Shown here piece by piece: positions 1 through 12,500 of a stretch of 64,000 nucleotides of DNA (position 1 is its first letter; every line of letters starts with the position of its first letter). Source of the DNA: Closterium sp. NIES-65 (lineage: Eukaryota > Streptophyta > Zygnematophyceae > Desmidiales > Closteriaceae). Made by a program: the position numbers and the translations under genes. The stretch lies in contig CANXME010002497.1 in assembly GCA_948144175.1 (NCBI GenBank), forward strand, positions 372,001-436,000, in the 5' to 3' direction. The notes beneath the pieces are model-generated. The model did not search any database, was not told where the DNA came from, and saw only the letters and a program-made list of their open reading frames with translations.

Positions 1-99
1 TGGGAGGGACAGAAGAAGATCCAGACAGAGCATGCTCAAAAGTAACACCAACAGAGCTGACTCTCAGATCTGAAGTTCCTTGGTGCCTTGGGGTCGCTC

Positions 100-232
100 A
101 CAGATGCCTATTGAGGTGCTCACAGATGCCTATTGAGGTGCTCACAGATGCCTATTGAGGTGCTCACAGATGCCTATTGAGGTCCTCACAGATGCCTATT
201 GAGGTGCTCACAGATGCCTATTGAGGTGCGCC
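100..232. repeat. 22-bp tandem repeat
   Basis: About six head-to-tail copies of a 22-bp unit (CCTATTGAGGTGCTCACAGA plus TG), nearly identical; one copy has GTCC for GTGC. No coding signal is seen in 1-240. It lies downstream of the last NOM1 exon I can place, so it is probably intronic. Confidence 0.85.
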
Positions 233-244
233 TCATGAGTCACA

Positions 245-460
245 CGGACGGCGCAAGCAAGGAGCTTGATGACGCAGAAAAAGGCGAGCAAGCAGCATGG
301 AGAGGTTGGTTCCCAAAATGGTTGACTTTCGAAAGGCCATCTCGATAGTTTGGCTCTCATAATGACCTGAGAAACTCGCGGTGCGAGCGGCTTGAATGCG
401 CGTATAGAAAAGCGAGCAGCATGGTGAGGTTGGTTCTCAAACTGGAGAGTTTTTTTAAGG
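245..460 (-). pseudogene. Two degraded copies of NOM1 exon 6
   Basis: Two stretches (about 250-330 and 394-440) resemble the intact NOM1 exon at 576-661 on the minus strand. Both keep the core that encodes T/S-M-L-L-A, and the first ends at a GT where the real exon has its donor. They have lost the upstream Y-E-A-D-E part and are frame-damaged. They are not usable exons. I read them as decayed tandem duplicates. Confidence 0.6.
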
Positions 461-575
461 TCGTCTCAGTAGCTTGGAAGGTCCAGTTACGACTGTGAAT
501 GTATTTGCATCTGTTATAGTGCATACGCATTCTAAAAAAAAAAAAAAAGTAGCTTGGAAGGTCAGAATGACTCAC

Positions 576-3500
576 GGAGCAAGCAGCTTGAAGACATATA
601 GGTAGGCGAGCAGCATGGTGAGATTTCGCAGACCCAGTGCTTCATCTGCTTCGTACAGCGCCTGATGGGGGGTGATGGGAAGGGGGAGAATGAGTTGGGT
701 TGGTGGGCGATTGAACAGCATGGTGAGGTTACGCAACCCCAGTGCCTCATCTGCTTCGTACGCAGCCTGATGGGCAGTGGGAGCAGGGTGTCTTTGAGAA
801 TTCTCAAAAACACCCCGCAGCGTGATGGGTGGGTGATCGATGGGAGCAAGAGTGGCAGGGAGATTGTGGGCGAGTGAGGAAGGTGAGCAGCATGCTGAGG
901 CTTTGCTGCAGGCCCAGTTCTTCATCTGCCTCGTACACAGCCTGATGGGGTTGATAGGCGGAGGGGATGGGGATGGGGATGGGGATGGGCGACGGTGTGG
1001 TGTGGTGTGCAAGTGCAAGCAACATGGCACTCACACCACACCACTTGCAAAGCAAACCATGGCACGCAACATGGCACTCAACATGGCACGCAACATGGCA
1101 CTCACTGAGCGAGCGAGCATGGTGAGTTTGCTTTGCTTTGCTTTGCGCTCTTCATCTGTTGCACGTCTTCATCTGTTGCATGTCTTCATCTGTTGCATGT
1201 CTTCATCTATTGCATGGCTTCATCTGTTGCATGTCTTCATCTGTTGCATGTCTTCATCTGTTGCATGTCTTCATCTGTTGCATGTCTTCATCTGTTGCAT
1301 GTCTTCATCTGTTGCATGTCAGCAGGGCAAACCTTTTTCTGAGACGTCTCAAAAGGTGCTGCGATATGCGCCTAATGATGAATGTATGTATTCCGAAATG
1401 AGAAACTCCCAGCAGAAATCAGCAGTTGCAAACTTTCGAAAAGGCGGTAAGGACTGCCCTGGCAAAAGGATCATGCTTGTGGCCAGCTTTCGAAACTAGG
1501 TGGTTTATATATACTGCTGCTCGCATGTTCTTGAGATATTCTTGCTTCAATCTTGTGTAGTCCCAAAAGTGGCACAGGATAGAAGTTAGGCCTTGACCTT
1601 GCAACAATCCAGCACAACCAGACTAATGAGTCGACATGACTTTTGAGTCGACGTGACTTATGAGTCGACGTGACTTTTGAGTCGACGTGACTTATGAGTC
1701 GACGTGACTTTTGAGTCGACTCAGAGGTTAGAAGTTAGACCTTGACCTTGAAACAATCCAGCACAACCAGCCAGCAACAGCCCACCTGAAACCCAACAGG
1801 ACGCCGTTACCCAACGATCAGTTATGTACTTATTTCCAATCCTGACTGACTGACTTACTTACCCCGACCTGGCTGAACCTGAAAGGCTGGCTGACCTCAA
1901 AACGAATGGCAAGGGTGGCGGCAAAGTTGGCAGCGAAGTCGATCCCAACCGTTGATGCCGTTGCTGCGATGAACGCAGCAAACACGGCCGCATACCTGCA
2001 GGAGATGCATGTGATGGGTGGGAGAATAGAGGAAGGAAAAATAGTAAGGAACATGTTTAGCATCATAAATGACAAGGTTTGAGAAAATGAATGAGAAAGG
2101 GCAGGGGTCGAGAATGAGGAAAGAAGGATGACATACAGTCAAGAGGGGGAAGAGCAGGCGCGGAAGGGATCGCAACCGTGAGCACTGGTTTTGAGTGAAG
2201 CATGGGGCAACAGAAATAGTAGCTGCAATGCCCCGCGCATGTGGTGTGCGAATTTGAGTGAACGCAACGCAATAGCTCGGGAAGAGAAAGTGAGGGTGAG
2301 GTGAGCGCAATGCAAGCATGAAGCAAGAGGACACACGTAACTGCTCATTGCCCCGTGGTGCGTTGGTACACGCCGTTACAACCTCGTCCGTCACCAGCGC
2401 TGCCACTAGTGACCGCTTGTGCAGCTGTAGGGGATGGGACGGGGGGGTAAGAGGGGTTAAGAGGGGTTAAGAGGGGGTACGAGCGGCTAAAGGGGTTAAG
2501 AGGGGGTAGCAACAAAGCGCTGTGACGACCTCATCTGTCACCAGCGCTGCCACCAACGACCGCTTGTGCAGCTGTAGGGGATGGGACAGGGGGTTAAGAG
2601 GGGTTACGAGGGGGTAGCAAAAAAGCGCTGTTATGACCTCATCTGTCACCAGCGCTGCCACCAACGACCACTTGTGCAGCTGCGTGGAAGGGGACGGGGA
2701 GGAATGGGGGTGACGAGGGCGAGGGAGTAGGGAGTAGGGGGGAGAGAGACTGTGACGAAGTGCAACCGTGAAGAGGCTGTGACGAAGTGCAACCGTGAAG
2801 AGACTGTGACGAAGTGCAACCGTGAAGAGACTGTGACGAAGTGCAACCGTGAAGAGACTGTGACGAAGTGCAACCGTGAAGAGACTGTGACGAAGTGCAA
2901 CCGTGAAGAGACTGTGACGAAGTGCAACCGTGAAGAGACTGTGACGAAGTGCAACCGTGAAGAGACTGTGACGAAGTGCAACCGTGAAGAGACTGTGATG
3001 AAGTACAACCGTGAAGAGACTGTGACGAAGTGCAACCATGAAGAGACTGTGACAGAGTGCAACCATGAAGAAACTGTGACGAAGTGCAACCGTGAAGCGA
3101 CTGTGATGAAGTGCAACCGTGAAGCGACTGTGACGAAGTGCAACCGTGAAGCGACTGTGACGAAGTGCAACCGTGAAGCGACTGTGACGAAGTGCGACCG
3201 TGATGCGACTGTGACGAAGTGCAACCGTGAAGCGACTGTGACGAAGTGCAACCGTGAAGCGACTGTGACGAAGTGCAACCGTGAAGCGACTGTGACGAAG
3301 TGCAACCGTGAAGAGACTGTGACGAAGTGCAACCGTGAAGAGACTGTGACGAAGTGCAACCGTGAAGAGACTGTGACGAAGTGCAACTGTGAAGAGACTG
3401 TGACGAAGTGCAACCATGAAGAGACTGTGACGAAGTGCAACCGTGAAGAGACTGTGACGAAGTGCAACCGTGAAGAGACTGTGACGAAGTGCAACTGTGA

Positions 3501-6500
3501 AGAGACTGTGACGAAGTGCAACCGTGAAGAGACTGTGACGAAGTGCAACCGTGAAGAGACTGTGACGAAGTGCAACCGTGAAGAGACTGTGACGAAGTGC
3601 AGCCCTGAAGAGACTGTGACGAAGTGCAACCGTGAAGAGACTGTGACGAAGTGCAACCGTGAAGAGACTGTGACGAAGTGCAACCGTGAAGAGACTGTGA
3701 CGAAGTGCAACCGTGAAGAGACTGTGACGAAGTGCAACCATGAAGAGACTGTGACAAAGTGCAACCATGAAGAAACTGTGACGAAGTGCAACCGTGAAGC
3801 GACTGTGATGAAGTGCAACCGTGAAGCGACTGTGACGAAGTGCAACCGTGAAGCGACTGTGACGAAGTGCAACCGTGAAGCGAGTGTGACGAAGTGCGAC
3901 CGTGATGTGACTGTGACGAAGTGCAACCGTGAAGCGACTGTGACGAAGTGCAACCGTGAAGCGACTGTGACGAAGTGCAACCGTGAAGCGACTGTGACGA
4001 AGTGCAACCGTGAAGCGACTGTGACGAAGTGCAACCGTGAAGCGACTGTGACGAAGTGCAGCCGTGAAGAGACTGTGACGAAGTGCAACCGTGAAGAGAC
4101 TGTGACGAAGTGCAACCATGAAGAGACTGTGACAAAGTGCAACCATGAAGAAACTGTGACAAAGTGCAACCGTGAAGCGACTGTGACGAAGTGCAACCGT
4201 GAAGCGACTGTGACGAAGTGCAACCGTGAAGCGACTGTGACGAAGTGCAACCGTGAAGCGACTGTGACGAAGTGCGACCGTGATGCGACTGTGACGAAGT
4301 GCAACCGTGAAGCGACTGTGACGAAGTGCAACCGTGAAGCGACTGTGACGAAGTGCAACCGTGAAGCGACTGTGACGAAGTGCAACCGTGAAGCGACTGT
4401 GACGAAGTGCAACCGTGAAGCGACTGTGACGAAGTGCAACCGTGAAGCGACTGTGACGAAGTGCAACCGTGAAGCGACTGTGACGAAGTGCAACCGTGAA
4501 GCGACTGTGTAGAAAATCAGACCTATGTGCACAATGTGCACAAGGAGAAGCTGGTTCTGAGATGTTGAAAAAGGTCTACAAACAGAAAGTTAACTGAAGT
4601 GATGAATACAAGCAAAACGAAAGCTAAAATAGGCAGAAAGTGAAGAGAGCTAGCTTGGAGGCGACTTGGGCTTGTCCAGGTGAGGAATTTGGTACCCAAG
4701 GGACTTAGGGTGGCCAAATGGGTGCTCAAGTCGCCCACAGTCAAGATGGGGACGTGAGGGACCCTCAAAGTGGGCCTGGAAGCGCCCCCTCTAGTGGAAC
4801 CGCGATTCCACGAATTGGAAACGCGAATTCCAAGCTGGAGCCGCGTTTCCAATGTTGAAATTCGTGGGTCCAGGCTGGAGCCGCATCCCCAAGGATGGGA
4901 AACGTGCTGGGGTGCCCCAAAGCCGAATTTGGGGTGCCTAGCACTTGATAAAGTCACTCTGGGGGCACCCTATAACTAATATAACCCAACCCCTATTGTC
5001 TACACTATTATAATGTAAGCAAATACATACAAACCATAAAACAAACTAGTGAACTAACCTTCAGCATAATTAAAGGAAAATAAGTACCTAACAACACCCC
5101 CCTTTAGGGTGACACCGAGGGAGAGATCAAAGAAGTAGTAGCAGGGCGAAGGCCGATGCAGGACTGCAGACGCTGAAGTGTGTCACGAGGGAGAGGCTTG
5201 GTCCCCAAATCAGCAAGGTTATCACGGCTAGGGATGTAGTGCAGCGAGATATGCCCTTTGTCAACATGATCACGGAGGAAATGGTGGCGGATGTCGATGT
5301 GTTTGGCACGGGCATGGAAAACACCAGCGTCCTTTGCCAAGACAATGGCGCTAGTGTTGTCACAGAGCAGCGGGGTGGGACCAGTGGGGGGAAGGCCGAG
5401 AGAGCAGAGGAGAGTAAGGAGCCAAAGGGCTTCGTGGGTTGCCGCACCGAGCGCGTAGTATTCAGCTTCACAAGAGGATGTCGCAACCACACATTGCCGC
5501 TTGGATTGCCAAGAAATCAGAGAAGGTCCCAGAAAAAACAGGTATGCAGTGAGGGAACGACGATCCTCACTTTCGGAAGCCCATGAGGCATCACAATACC
5601 CGACCAGCTGGAGGGAGGCGGGATTGCCACCAAGAAGCAGCCCATGGGAAGAAGTCCCGTTGAGGTAACGGAGAACACGTCTAGCAGCCAGCCAATGAGG
5701 ATCCGACCAAGAATGGAGGTGACGTGAAAGGAGTCCAGTAGAATGGGCTATGTCAGGGCGAGTGGTAATCATTGCGTACATGAGAGAGCCGACCAAAGAG
5801 GGATATGGGAAGGGTTCAGAGGGTGGCAATAAAGAGCGTGTCGGAAGGAGGAGCTTAGAGTCCATGGGGGTGTGGCTGGGGTTGGCGTGGCTGAGATTGA
5901 AGGTAGAGAGGAGTGCAGTAATAAATTTGGATTGGTGGATGAGGAGGGTCCGAGAAGAGCGGTCGCGGTCTAAGTGGAGGCCGAGGTAATAAGTTAATGG
6001 GCCAAGGTCACGAAGTTTGAAGCGAGTGGACAGAGAAGTCTTGAAGGTGGTAAGGGGAGTGATGGTGGTGGAAAGGATGATGAGATCGTCGACATAGACT
6101 AGGACAAGGAAGAAGTGGGAAGGATGTGGAAGAAGAGGTGAGGAGGGTGCAGCAATGAAAAGTCCGGGGTCGGCAGCGGAGGTGTGAAGGCCAAATGTGA
6201 GAAGCTCCGATTTCAGTTTTTTGTACCAACACCGAGGAGCCTGCTTGAGGCCGTACAAGGGCTTGTGCAGGAGGCAAACCTGAGGAGAGTCGTTAGCAAG
6301 AGGGAGTTCAAAACCGGGTGGTTGGATCATGTAAATAATCTCGTCAAGGTCGCCATTGAGAAAGGCATTGGAGATGTCGAGTTGATGCATCTCAAGATCA
6401 AGGGCAGCAGCAAGGGTGAGGAGCAAGCGAAGCGTAGCAAAACGAATGGTGGGTGCAAATGTCTCAGTGTAGTCAATGCCCTTACGTTGCTTGAAGCCTC

Positions 6501-9500
6501 TAATGACCAAACGGGCTTTATAGCGCTCGATGGACCCATCCGGGTTCTCTTTGACCTTGAAAACCCATTTGCAAGGGATAGGAGTGCAGCCGGGCGGTTT
6601 GGGCACAACGCTGTAAGTGCGGTTGGCCAGGAGTGCAGTAATTTCAGCGTCAGCAGCAGCAAGCCATTGGGGAGCAGCGGGGCAAGAGCGGGCAGCAGTA
6701 ATTGTAGGTGGCTCGTAGTGGGAATGAAGAGCAATGAAGGCAAAGTCGTGAAAAAAATGGGCTGACTCGCGATCTTCGTCAAGGATGGTGTTAACAGAGG
6801 GGTCAGAGAAGTTGAGCTGAAAGTCTTGGGCAGTCGGGGTTGGAAGAGGAGGAAATAGAAGAGGTGAGGAAGTGGGTGTGGAGGCTGGCTTCTGAAGGGA
6901 AGTGGGAAGGGTGAAAGGCTGGAAGGGAGGGGTGGGGAGTGTGGGAAAGAGAGGTGCAGACGGAGTAGCAGAGGGAGAGGTTTCTGCGTGTGTAGCAGGC
7001 AGCGGAGGAGGATTGATAGGGTCTGGTGAGGAGGTAGGTTGGGAAGGCGGGTGAAGTGACAAAGTGACAGGTGCGGGAGTAGGGGGTGATGGTAGAGGTG
7101 GTGGCGGGTGAGGGGGAGTTGAGGGGGAGGTTTCAAGGAATGTGACATCCCGAGAGTAAACAACCCGGCGGATGGAGGGGATATAAGCGCGATATGCTTT
7201 GTAACCATCAAGGAGACCATAGCCGAGGAAGATGCCGGGAGCACTGCGGTCATGTAACTTGGATTCTCGATAAAGAGTAGGTAGAAGCACGGAGACAAGG
7301 CATCCAAACACGCGAAAATGGGTGACGTCCGGCCGCTGACCTGTCTATAATTCCATAGGCGTGACATCGCGAGGGAGTGAGCGAGAAGGAGAGTGATTGC
7401 GAATATATGCAGCAGTAAGGGCTGCTTCTCCCCACCACCCACGAGGAAGACCGCTGTCATGTAACATGCACCGCACCATGTCAAGCATGGTGCGATTCAT
7501 CCGCTCAGCGACACCATTTTGTTGCGGGGTGTATGGTGTAGAGACCTGTCGGGTGATGCCACGCGAAGCGAGGAAAGCTTGAAAAGCGTCGGAAAGATAT
7601 TCCGGGGCGCCATCGGAGTGCAAGACCTTGAGATGTGTCTTGCAGTGGCTTTCGGCTTGGGCGAGATAGCGCTGAAATGTGCTAAAGACTTCAGAGCGGG
7701 ATTTGAGAAGGTAGACAGTGGTATAGCGGCTGTAATCGTCAATGAATGTGAGGAGATAGGTGGCGCCGCCAAACGTGGTGCCGATGGGAAATGGTCCAGC
7801 GACATCAGTGTGAACCAGGTCAAGTGGGGCTGAGCTGGACGAGGTAGAGTCTGGAAATGGCTGGCGGGTTTGCTTCCCACGAAGGCACGAAATGCAGGTG
7901 GAAGGTAGGGAACCGTTGAGGCTGATGCCGCTGACCATCTGTTTGGAATGAAGCTGCTGCAAGCTGTGTCCGTTGAGATGTCCGAATCGCCGATGCCAAA
8001 GAAGAGATGAAGCTGCAGAGCAGGATGCGGGAACAAGAGGAGGAGGTGCTGATGCAGTTGAGACCGTGGCCGGCTGCGAAGATGAGGCAGGGCTGAGAGA
8101 AACGAAGAACAACTTCATGTGCTCATGGGCGACAGCAAGAACCGTGTAGCCTCGGAACACTTCGGCACGAGCATGAAGAGGGAAGTGGGTAGTGAGTCCT
8201 TCGTCTTTCAGCTTACGAACAGAGATGATATTATGAACAGTCTGGGGAACGTATAGGACATCCTTCAGGGTGATAGGATGGGTATGGTTGTTGTGACGGG
8301 CGTAGACAAGAATGTCCCCAATGCCGTGGGCAGGGTACTGCTCCCCACCACCAAACCGGACGCCACTACCAGGAAATGGTTGACGGAGGGAGGAAAATAG
8401 ATGAGGATCATTGCAGAGATGCGAGGATGCGCCGGAGTCAAGGAGCCAGGAGGAGGAAGAAGGAGAGCTGGTGAGGACGGAGGCGAGAGGCCGCTGGAGC
8501 AGGATGGAGAAAAGGCAGAGGAGAAAGGAGATGAGGAGTAGTAGCGATGGGAGGGACGGCAGCCAAGAGGTAGGGAGTAAGTGCGCGGCGGCGACATCGG
8601 CATAGCGAGAATCAATCGAAGATGACAGTGGCGTGGATGACAAATGAGAAGCCGCGAGTGCTGGTGAGGTAACGTCAGAGGTAGGAGAGGGAAGGAGAGG
8701 TTGGGCCAGGTGGGCAGGATATGCCAGAGGTGGGAGGGCGGTGTGTGCAGCTGCCTTGTTGGGCGAGTTTTGAGAGAAGGAACGGAACGGCATCTGCTGT
8801 GGCTGTTGGGGCTGGTACGGTTGCGACTGTGGCTGGTATGCAGACTGCGGCAAGTATGGCGATTGGTGTTGTTGCTGTAGTTGCTGCCTGCGCTTCTTCT
8901 TTTCGAGTTGAGGGCAAGTGGTGATGGCGTGACCAGCAGCCTTGCAATAGCGGCAGGAAGTGGTAGAGGTGCTGGAATGAGGCTTGGAGGGTCCAGGTTG
9001 AACGACATAAGCACCATCAGCAGGGAGCGACGAATTCTTTGTTGCACGGTCCCACTCAGCATCCACGAGACGTCCCTCGAGCCACTCAAGGGTCATATCC
9101 TTTATTTCTTTGACCGAGCAAAGCGTTTCAGTAAGCGTGTTGTAAGACCGAGGAAGACCCAAAAGGATAGACGTGATGGTCACCCAAGAGGGTAGACTGT
9201 AGCCGCTGGTCTAGAGTTGCAGGTCAAGACCGCGAACGTGGTCAAAGTAGGCACGGACAGGCTGGCCAGGGTCCATGCGGACAAAGAAGAGCTGACGCAG
9301 CAAGCCGAATTGAGCTTGATTGCCGGTTTTGGCAAATTTCTTGTTGAGAAGAGCCCACAACCCGGCAGCGGTCTCGGTTGGAGAAATAGACATCGAGAGC
9401 TGCGTGGGAAGCGTGGAGAGAAGGTACAGCAAGGCTCGCTGTTCTTGTTCTGCTGCTGCAAGGGCAGGGGTAGTAGCAGCCGGGCGAGCCGGGTTGGATG

Positions 9501-12500
9501 GAGCTGCCGGCGCAGCATCTGCCGTGGAGGCCGGAGCATTGGTAGAGGAAGAGGCGGATGAGGATGTGAGCGCGGAATCACCAAGAGCGTCGACGATGCC
9601 CTCAATTTGGAAGGTGAGGACCACCATCCGCTTCCAATGATTGAAGTTGGAGCCATCGGGGAGGAGGGAGGGCAAAGTGAGCCTCCCCAAATGACTGTCC
9701 ACTGTAGCCATAGTTAAGATGAACAAAAAAAAACGGCTATTTGATGGCTAAGCGTTGGAAACGAAGTATAGCCAATGGTCCATAAATATGGAGGAAAACC
9801 AGCAATGTTTCTAAAAGGTCTATTGTAGTGCAGTAGAGGCTGACCAACGGAGGCTCAGCTATAGCTCTGATATCATGTAGAAAATTAGACCTATGTGCAC
9901 AATGTGCACAAGGAGAAGCTGGTTCTGAGATGTTGAAAAAGGTCTACAAACAGAAAGTTAACTGAAGTGATGAATACAAGCAAAACAAAAGCTAAAATAG
10001 GCAGAAAGTGAAGAGAGCTAGCTTGGAGGCGACTTGGGCTTGTCCAGATGAGGAATTTGGTACCCAAGGGACTTGGGGTGGCCAAATGGGTGCTCAAGTC
10101 GCCCACAGTTAAGATGGGGACGTGAGGGACCCTCAAATTGGGCCTGGAAGCGCCCCCTCTAGTGGAACCGCGATTCCACGAATTGGAAACGCGAATTCCA
10201 AGCTGGAGCCGCGTTTCCAATGTTGAAATTCGTGGGTCCAGGCTGGAGCCGCGTCCCCAAGGATGGGAAACGTGCTGGGGTGCCCCAAAGCCGAATTTGG
10301 GGTGCCTAGCACTTGATAAAGTCACTCAGGGGGCACCCTATAACTAATATAACCCAACCCTTATTGTCTACACTATTATAATGTAAGCAAATACATACAA
10401 ACCATAAAACAAACTAGTGAACTAACCTTCAGCATAATTAAAGAAAATAAGTACCTAACCCTGAAGCGACTATGACGAAGTGCAACCGTGAAGCGACTGT
10501 GACGAAGTGCAACCGTGAAGCGACTGTGACGAAGTGCAACCGTGAAGCGACTGTGACGAAGTGCAACCGTGAAGCGACTGTGACGAAGTGCAACCGTGAA
10601 GCGACTGTGACGAAGTGCAACCGTGAAGCGACTGTGACGAAGTGCAACTGTGAAGCGACTGTGACGAAGTGCAACCGTGAAGCGACTGTGACGAAGTGCA
10701 ACCGTGAAGCGGGTGTGACGAAGTGCAACCGTGAAGCGACTGTGACGAAGTGCAACCGTGAAGCGACTGTGACGAAGTGCAACCGTGAAGCGACTGTGAC
10801 GAAGTGCAACCGTGAAGCGACTGTGACGAAGTGCAACCGTGAAGCGACTGTGACGAAGTGCAACCGTGAAGCGACTGTGACGAAGTGCAACCGTGAAGCG
10901 ACTGTGACGAAGTGCAACCGTGAAGCACGGGGGAAACAGCACCGCTCATTGCTTGCCACGTGGTGTGTTGGTGCATGCCGTGCCGTGCCATGCGACAGCT
11001 TGCCACACCACGCCACGCCACGCCACGCCATAGCATGCAAGAGTTTGCCACACCATGCCATGCCATAGCATGCCAGAAGATGCACGAGGGGAGGTTTGTC
11101 TAGAAGCGAATCGACGAGCTGACCTGAAAGAGGGTGCTGACGTCAGCGCTGATTGCATCCACGTTGGACTCTGAGAGGCGATTCAGAAGGCCTGCAGACA
11201 GAGAGGAGGAGAGGAGGGAGGGGAAGTGAAGAGGGATGTGATGGGGACAGAAAGGAGGAGGGGCCGTGAGACATTCTCCTCTCAGGAGCGCGATGACATC
11301 CCCGTTGGACTCTGAGGGACGATTAAGGAGGCCTGCAGAAGGGGGAGGGGAAGAGAGACGGAGTGGATGGAGCGGCAACAGTGAGTGGGGGAAGACATTG
11401 TGGTGGGGAGTGGTGGGGAGCGGTGCAGTGGGGAATAGTGTGACACTGTGGTGGGAGCAATCCAAGAGGTCAGATTGTAACTCTACAAACCTTATATCCG
11501 TTCTAAAAGGTTCACATTGTGGTTCACAATGTAGAGGGCTACATTGTGGTGTAAACGCAATGGCATTGTCAACCTCTCGCATGCCTCTCTCCTAATGGAA
11601 CGACTTTTGAGAATTCTCAAAAGTCGTTCTCCTAATCCCATGTGGAGTTCACATGCAAGCCGTTGGATCAACAAACAAACAAACAAAGAACACGAACGAT
11701 TCTCAGCCATCGAAACGCTGTTGCTGCAAACCTTCCTCTTCTTCCTTTATTGCCACTCATGCTCTACTAATTCTGTTGCTTCTGTCTGTTAACTCTCAGC
11801 CGTCCGATCATGCCACGCTCACCTTTTAGCCGTCGGATCACCCGCTGCCTCTCTGCAGCATCGTCCTCGTCCCCTGCTCCTCCTGCTGCCGCCGCTTGTC
11901 TCAAATGAGGCGGTACGTACTTGCCCCCCTCGCCTACTTTCTGATTCGCCAGCGCACTCATGCGCTTCATTCCTTCCGCTGCTGCTTCTCCACCCTCCTC
12001 TCCCTCCTCTTCCCACTCCTCTCCCTCCTCTTCCTCTCCTAGTTCCTCTCCTTCCTCCCCCTCTTCTCCCTCCTCGCTTCCATCATCTGACCACACCCCA
12101 TCCTCTTCAAACAATCCCAGTGACCCCTCTTCCTCATCCTCCTCTATTTCTCCCTGCTCCCTTTCCTCTCCCTCCTCCCCTTCCTCTCCCTCCTCTCCCT
12201 CCTCTCCCTCCTCTCCCTCCTCTTCTTCCTCCCCTTCCTCGCCCTCCTCCTCTCCATCCTCCATCCCATCCTCACTATAATTCTCCCCACTAAACCCTTC
12301 TGAACCCTCCCCTTCCTCATCCTCCTCCTCATCTTCCGAATCCCCTAAACCTCCTCCCATCCCACCCCATCCATCCTCCTCATCACTCCCCCCAAACCCT
12401 AGAAACCCTTCCAAACCGTCCTTAGACCCTGGCAAAACCCCGCCCTTCACATTCAGCTTCTTGGCGAGCATCCTTTCCTCCTCCTCCTCCTCTCTCACAG

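Larger units (their letters stand above)
4508..10459 (-). mobile_element. Ty1/copia LTR retrotransposon A
   Basis: Full-length copia element in reverse orientation, inserted in the 27-bp array. LTRs are 4508-5096 and 9876-10459, beginning TGTAGAAAAT and differing at about nine bases plus one single-base gap. Next to the right LTR the minus strand reads TGATATCAGAGC, close to the initiator-Met primer-binding site. Next to the left LTR is an AAAGGGGGG polypurine tract. Domain order is gag, protease, integrase, RT, RNase H, as in copia. I could not find a clean target duplication; the right LTR lacks its last bases and array sequence follows directly. Confidence 0.93.

Noticed and set aside
1830-2424. 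Transmembrane protein of unknown family (YAAVFAAFIAATAS segment)
   Set aside because: First read as a membrane helix; splice phase and the preceding PRGNEQ motif show that it is the MIF4G part of NOM1.
2467-4541. Very long open frames (507-631 codons) on both strands across the 27-bp array
   Set aside because: They arise because the 27-bp unit is a multiple of three without stops in several frames. The region is intronic in NOM1, and the peptides are simple 9-residue repeats.
4503-10465. A 5-bp target duplication for copia A
   Set aside because: The flanks (GACTG and CCTGA) do not match. Both are minisatellite sequence, so any duplicate is obscured by array rearrangement.
10472-11068. Possible CRISPR-like array because of regular 27-bp spacing
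   Set aside because: The units are contiguous with no unique spacers, and the genome is eukaryotic.
11960-12280. Ser/Pro-rich plus-strand frame
   Set aside because: It is the shadow of the Glu-rich tract (GAG/GAA codons) of NOM1 exon 2 on the other strand.
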